Source of the DNA: JBFGCM01 sp041581135
GTDB lineage: Bacteria; Actinomycetota; Acidimicrobiia; Spongiisociales; UBA5794
Reading direction: 5' to 3'
NCBI GenBank assembly: GCA_041581135.1
Contig: JBFGCM010000006.1
Location: 5,941 to 69,940 of the forward strand
Length of the DNA stretch: 64,000 nt
In this document: one piece after another, positions 60,569-64,000 of the stretch
How positions within the stretch are numbered: position 1 is the stretch's first letter
Layout: every line of letters starts with the position of its first letter
Program-made: the position numbers and the translations under genes
The notes under the pieces: model-generated
Database searches by the model: none
Told to the model about the DNA's origin: nothing
Seen by the model: the letters and a program-made list of their open reading frames with translations, nothing else

Positions 60569-61515
60569 CCGCGAGCCTTCAGCGCCTCCACCAGCGCCGG
60601 GATGACCTTGTGCACGTCACCGACGATGCCGAGATCGGATACCCCGAAGATCGGCGCCTCTGCGTCCTTGTTGATGGCGATGATGGTGCCTGAGTCCTTC
60701 ATCCCCACCAGGTGCTGCATCGCGCCCGAGATGCCGCAGGCAACGTAGACGTTCGGCTTCACCGTCTTGCCGGTCTGGCCCACCTGCATGGCATACGGGA
60801 CCCACCCGGCGTCGACGACGGCCCGGGTGGCCCCCACCGCGCCGCCGAGAAGCTCGGCGAGCTGGTCCAGCAGCGAGAAGTGCTCCGCAGCTCCGAGGCC
60901 GCGTCCCCCCGAGACCACGATGTCTGCCGCCTCGAGATCGGGACCCTCGCTGATCTCGGCATGGCGCTCGACGATGATGGCCGAGGACTCGGTGGCGGGG
61001 AGGTCCACCGTCACCACCTCCGGCGTGGCGGCATCCCCGGGCTCGGCGACGAACGCCTTCTGCCGTACAACGACGATCGCCGGCGCATCGGCCTTCACCT
61101 GGGTCACGACTCGGGTCGTGCCTCCGAGGATCTCATTGACCACCGAGACGGTGCCCCCGTCGGTGCTCACGTCGACGGCATTCGACAGGACGGGCCGGTC
61201 GAGGCGAGCCGAGAGACGCCCGGCAACGTCGCGGTCGGTGGCCGCCAGGCCGAACAGGAGCAGATCGGGCGCATGTGCGGCCACCAGCTCGGCTAGGGCG
61301 GCGGCAACCGCCGCGGCGGGCAACTCGTCACCGGGTGCCATGTGGAACACCCGCTGTGCGCCGTGGGCACCGAGCTGGGCGAAGGCGTCGTCCCCGCCTG
61401 GCCCCACGTAGATGGCGGCGACGTCACCGTCGAGGCTACGAGCTTTGGTGAGCATCTCCAGCGCAGAAGCGCTGGGGTGACCGTTCACTTCTTCGGCAAA
61501 CACCCATGTGGACAT
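60565..61515 (-). CDS. etfA: Electron transfer flavoprotein, alpha subunit
   Basis: The 316-residue FAD-binding subunit accepts electrons from acyl-CoA dehydrogenases. The FAD site GQTGKTVKPNVYVACGISGAMQHLVGMKDSGTIIAINKDAEAPIF at the C-terminus and SGGRGLGAAEHFSLL are canonical. It starts one base after etfB ends, so both are made from one message. A likely partner is the acyl-CoA dehydrogenase at 3.7 kb and others. Confidence 0.94.
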   Translation of the reverse strand: MSTWVFAEEVNGHPSASALEMLTKARSLDGDVAAIYVGPGGDDAFAQLGAHGAQRVFHMAPGDELPAAAVAAALAELVAAHAPDLLLFGLAATDRDVAGRLSARLDRPVLSNAVDVSTDGGTVSVVNEILGGTTRVVTQVKADAPAIVVVRQKAFVAEPGDAATPEVVTVDLPATESSAIIVERHAEISEGPDLEAADIVVSGGRGLGAAEHFSLLDQLAELLGGAVGATRAVVDAGWVPYAMQVGQTGKTVKPNVYVACGISGAMQHLVGMKDSGTIIAINKDAEAPIFGVSDLGIVGDVHKVIPALVEALKARG

Positions 61516-61516
61516 C

Positions 61517-62293
61517 TCAAATCACCTTCGCTTGTTCGAGCAGCTCGACGATTCTGAGGTGACCCTCGCCGTCGTCCTCGATCACCTGACCCGCTTGACG
61601 CGACGCCACCGGGGAGACCTCGGTGATCTCCTGTCCGGCACCGGAGAGCCCGACTGAGTCCGTGTCGATGCCGAGGTCGGCGCACGAGATCTGGTCCACG
61701 GGCTTCGACTTCGCCTGCATGATTCCTTTGAACGTCGGGTAGCGCGGCTCGACGACGCCAGCCGTGACAGAGATGAGCGCGGGCAGGCTCGCCTCCACGA
61801 CGTCGTAGCCGGTTTCGGTCTGGCGCTCGATGCGCATCCTGCCGTCGATGTGCTCCACGTTGCGAGCGAAGGTCAGGGACGGGACGCCCAGCAGCTCGCT
61901 CAGCTGCTGGGGCACTACGCCGCTGTAGCCGTCCGTCGACTCGGTGCCGGCGATGACGAGGTCGAAGCCTTCCCGCTGGATGGCCGCAGCAAGCACCTTG
62001 GCGGTGGTCAACGCGTCGGAGCCGCGCAGTGCCTCGTCATCGATGATGACTGCCTTGGCGGCACCCATGGCGAGTGCTTGGCGGATTCCCTGAAGGCCGC
62101 CGGCGGGGCTCATGGAGAACAGCGTCACGCTGCCTTCCGTCGCCTCGGCGAGCTGAAGTCCCACCTCGACGCCGTAGCGGTCCGTGTCGTCGAGCACCTG
62201 CTCGGCGGGGCGGACGACGAGGTGCGTCTCCGGGTCGAGCGCATATGGCGTGGCAGGGTCGGGTATCTGCTTCACGCAGACGGCAATGTTCAT
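61517..62293 (-). CDS. etfB: Electron transfer flavoprotein, beta subunit
   Basis: The 258-residue subunit begins MNIAVCVKQIPDPATPYALDPETH and has DLVIAGTESTDGYSGVVPQQLSELLGVPSLTFA, the AMP-binding and docking region. LTFARNVEHIDGRMRIERQTETGYDVVEASLPALISV follows the family to the end. First gene of the etfBA unit. Confidence 0.94.
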   Translation of the reverse strand: MNIAVCVKQIPDPATPYALDPETHLVVRPAEQVLDDTDRYGVEVGLQLAEATEGSVTLFSMSPAGGLQGIRQALAMGAAKAVIIDDEALRGSDALTTAKVLAAAIQREGFDLVIAGTESTDGYSGVVPQQLSELLGVPSLTFARNVEHIDGRMRIERQTETGYDVVEASLPALISVTAGVVEPRYPTFKGIMQAKSKPVDQISCADLGIDTDSVGLSGAGQEITEVSPVASRQAGQVIEDDGEGHLRIVELLEQAKVI

Positions 62294-62352
62294 CGGTGCT
62301 TGGCTCCTCGTCTTGGCGTGCCGAGCGATTCTGGTCGAAGTTGATCACCCAC

Positions 62353-63588
62353 TCAAACTTCGGGCGCGGTCGAATGAGGCTGCTTCGTCGGGGCCGGCGC
62401 CACGGTCCATGCCGCGAGCCAGGTGGTGAACGGCACCGCGGCCACGAGGCCGATGCTGCCCACGAGGGTGCGGATGATCTCGGTGGCGATCACCTCGCTG
62501 TTCGCCGCCGTGCCGAGGGATTGGTCGGTGAGGATCAGAAGCACGAGGAGGGGGAGCGCTGCACCTGCGTAGGCCAGGAACAGGGTGTTCACCGTCGACG
62601 CGATGTGGTCCCGTCCGATGCGGAGACCGGACCGCATCAGCTCGCTCATCTTCAGCTGCGCATTCCGGGCCTTGAGCTCCCATACGGCGGATGCCTGGGT
62701 CACGGTCACATCGTCGAGCGCACCGGCGGCGCCCAACACGATGCCTGCGAGTACGAGGCCGCGCAGATCGACTCCTTCGAGCCCCACGAGGAACAGTGTT
62801 TCTTCGCCGGTCAGGCCGGTCAGCCGGGCGGCGTCGACGACGACCCACGACAACAGCGCAGTGAGCGCCAGCGCTGACAGCGTGCCGAGCAGGGCGACGT
62901 TCGTCTTCCGGCTGAAGCCATGGGCGAGATACAACGCCAGATAGGCGATCGCGGCAGCGCCGATGAGCGCCACCGCCGTGGGGTCTCGTCCGTCGAGGAT
63001 CGCCGGGAGCACGAACAACAGCATCACGGCAACGCTTCCGCCGAGGCCCGCCAGGGCGGCTATCCCCCGAACGCCGCCAAGCAGGGTGACGGCGGTGGCG
63101 AACGCCAGCAACACCCAGAGCAGCACCGGGCGGCGTTGCCGGTCGCTGAATTGGTAGTCGAAGCCTTCGGGAGCGTCAGGGACCCGGGCCAAGATCTCCT
63201 CGGTACCGACCCGGAAACCAACCGTGGCTCCCTCCTGGGGGAACGTCTGCTCTCGGGTCTCCCCCTCGTTGGGACCGGCGAGCAGGGTGAAAGTCACGAC
63301 CTGGCACGTCGTTTGTGGATCGAACTCGCACGGTAGGACGTCGACGGCTGCGACCTCGGCAGGATGGAACTCACTCACGAAGCCGAACTGCTGGACGAAC
63401 TCGGAAGCCGCCAGCCGTCGCTCGGCTTCGCCCGTGGGACGCAGCAGCACAACGCCGAGAAGGACGACGACAGCGAGGGCGATGACGATCCACCCCACGA
63501 TGTCGAGCTTTGGTGCGGATGGCGGAGCCTCGTGCTCGCCGAAGGCGATCCAGTCCTCGAGATCTGCTTCCTGCGGTTCTCTGCTCAC
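62353..63588 (-). CDS. YibE/F-family membrane protein
   Basis: The 411-residue protein has one N-terminal membrane helix (about residues 30-50), an extracytoplasmic beta-rich part (60-145), then about seven to eight helices. The C-terminal GAAGALDDVTVTQASAVWELKARN and GRDHIASTVNTLFLAYAGAALPLLVLL are the YibE/F signatures. Function is unknown in general; the family is widespread in Gram-positives. GTG start. Divergent from the His-rich protein gene. Confidence 0.85.
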   Translation of the reverse strand: MSREPQEADLEDWIAFGEHEAPPSAPKLDIVGWIVIALAVVVLLGVVLLRPTGEAERRLAASEFVQQFGFVSEFHPAEVAAVDVLPCEFDPQTTCQVVTFTLLAGPNEGETREQTFPQEGATVGFRVGTEEILARVPDAPEGFDYQFSDRQRRPVLLWVLLAFATAVTLLGGVRGIAALAGLGGSVAVMLLFVLPAILDGRDPTAVALIGAAAIAYLALYLAHGFSRKTNVALLGTLSALALTALLSWVVVDAARLTGLTGEETLFLVGLEGVDLRGLVLAGIVLGAAGALDDVTVTQASAVWELKARNAQLKMSELMRSGLRIGRDHIASTVNTLFLAYAGAALPLLVLLILTDQSLGTAANSEVIATEIIRTLVGSIGLVAAVPFTTWLAAWTVAPAPTKQPHSTAPEV

Positions 63589-63617
63589 GGCGGGTGCAGC
63601 CTACGTCCGAGGAGCGA

Positions 63618-63623
63618 TAGGGT
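63618..63623 (+). promoter_or_regulatory. -10 box of the His-rich protein gene
   Basis: TAGGGT, 6 nt before the ATG at 63630. Confidence 0.45.
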
Positions 63624-63629
63624 GTGGCC

Positions 63630-64000
63630 ATGGACAGGCCATGGTGGCGCCGACGCCCAGTCACGCTGAGCCTCCTGGCGGTGCTCGTGGTAGCGGCGGC
63701 AACCGGCTTGGGAGTGTTCTTCGCGCAGCAAGCCGCCCAAGCGGCGGCCGAGACCGAGCTGCTCTCCGACGGCATCGACCGTTCCCGGCTCCCGCACGAG
63801 CAGGCCGTGGCGTTGGCACGGCTGGCGCAGAGCCGCAGCGCCGACATAGGCGACATGGGTCACGATCACCACGAACACGGCGACGCCCACCACGCGCATC
63901 TGACCGATGAGCAGCGCGCCGCATTGGACGCCCAGCTCGCCGAAGCCGCCAAGGCGGTGTCCCGCCTCGACACCCCGGAGAAGGCGGCGGCCGCCGGCTA
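63630..64000 (+). CDS. His-rich membrane-anchored protein (3' end outside window)
   Basis: An ATG at 63630 opens a frame reading through the window end (123 codons seen). A signal-anchor (residues about 9-35, VTLSLLAVLVVAAATGLGVFFAQQA) is followed by an Ala-rich helix and a histidine cluster MGHDHHEHGDAHHAHL at about residues 74-89, then another helix ending DTPEKAAAAGY. The histidines suggest metal binding (copper, nickel or zinc) outside the membrane. The family is not recognised from this part. Confidence 0.65.
   Translation, partial: MDRPWWRRRPVTLSLLAVLVVAAATGLGVFFAQQAAQAAAETELLSDGIDRSRLPHEQAVALARLAQSRSADIGDMGHDHHEHGDAHHAHLTDEQRAALDAQLAEAAKAVSRLDTPEKAAAAG

Overview
The window is high-GC DNA from an actinobacterium, most likely the Acidimicrobiia or a related uncultured lineage. 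This is inferred from gene content only: an AdnAB-type end-resection helicase-nuclease pair, an InhA-like enoyl reductase, a PriA-like HisA, a deazaflavin (F420)-type oxidoreductase and many leaderless genes. Coding density is high and most genes sit in short operons with 1-4 nt overlaps. I see no tRNA, rRNA, CRISPR array, insertion sequence or phage gene.

Layout. 0-10 kb: the end of a GH13 glucosidase/trehalose-synthase-like gene, a UMF1-type MFS transporter, a secreted sugar dehydrogenase, a frameshifted F420-type oxidoreductase, an acyl-CoA dehydrogenase, a minus-strand operon (MscS channel, unknown protein, ComEC-like metallo-hydrolase, GNAT), and an unusual fusion of a nucleotidyltransferase with an alpha/beta hydrolase. 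10.2-17.7 kb: nurA-herA-sbcD-sbcC, an archaeal-style DNA-end-processing cluster, ending in a CaiB-type CoA transferase. 17.7-24.4 kb: a hairpin- and palindrome-rich intergenic region, a large LuxR-family ATPase regulator, a TrkA/USP fusion, a FlgM-like small protein, a DUF368 protein, Dtd and a DsbA-family protein. 24.4-33.4 kb: adnA-adnB, a DJ-1 protein, glutamate dehydrogenase and a third RecB-like Fe-S nuclease.

33.4-37.2 kb is the strangest part. Two long non-coding blocks, each packed with GNRA and UUCG tetraloop hairpins, share the same promoter layout (paired TCGCGAAA repeats 20 bp apart, then TTGACG/TACCTT) and similar 3' hairpins. They flank a dienelactone-hydrolase-like gene, a hisA/priA-like gene and a VOC protein. 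I read them as two members of an undescribed structured RNA family.

37-64 kb is mostly housekeeping: PH-domain protein, methyltransferases, InhA-like FabI, an orphan histidine kinase divergent from ddl, rpmB, recG, then the conserved run rsmD-coaD-(coiled coil)-DUF177-rpmF-plsX-rnc-mutM-acyP-smc-ftsY-cdd, followed by glgC with a cupredoxin lipoprotein, etfBA, and a YibE/F membrane protein divergent from a His-rich membrane-anchored protein cut by the window end.

Regulation. At least ten genes have a TAnnnT box 6-7 nt before the start codon, the mark of leaderless transcription. Three DNA-repair loci (nurA operon, adnAB, RecB-like nuclease) also carry TGTCR exactly 11 nt before that box. This is the geometry of the RecA-independent (PafBC-type) damage promoter known from mycobacteria, and suggests one damage regulon for three end-processing machines.
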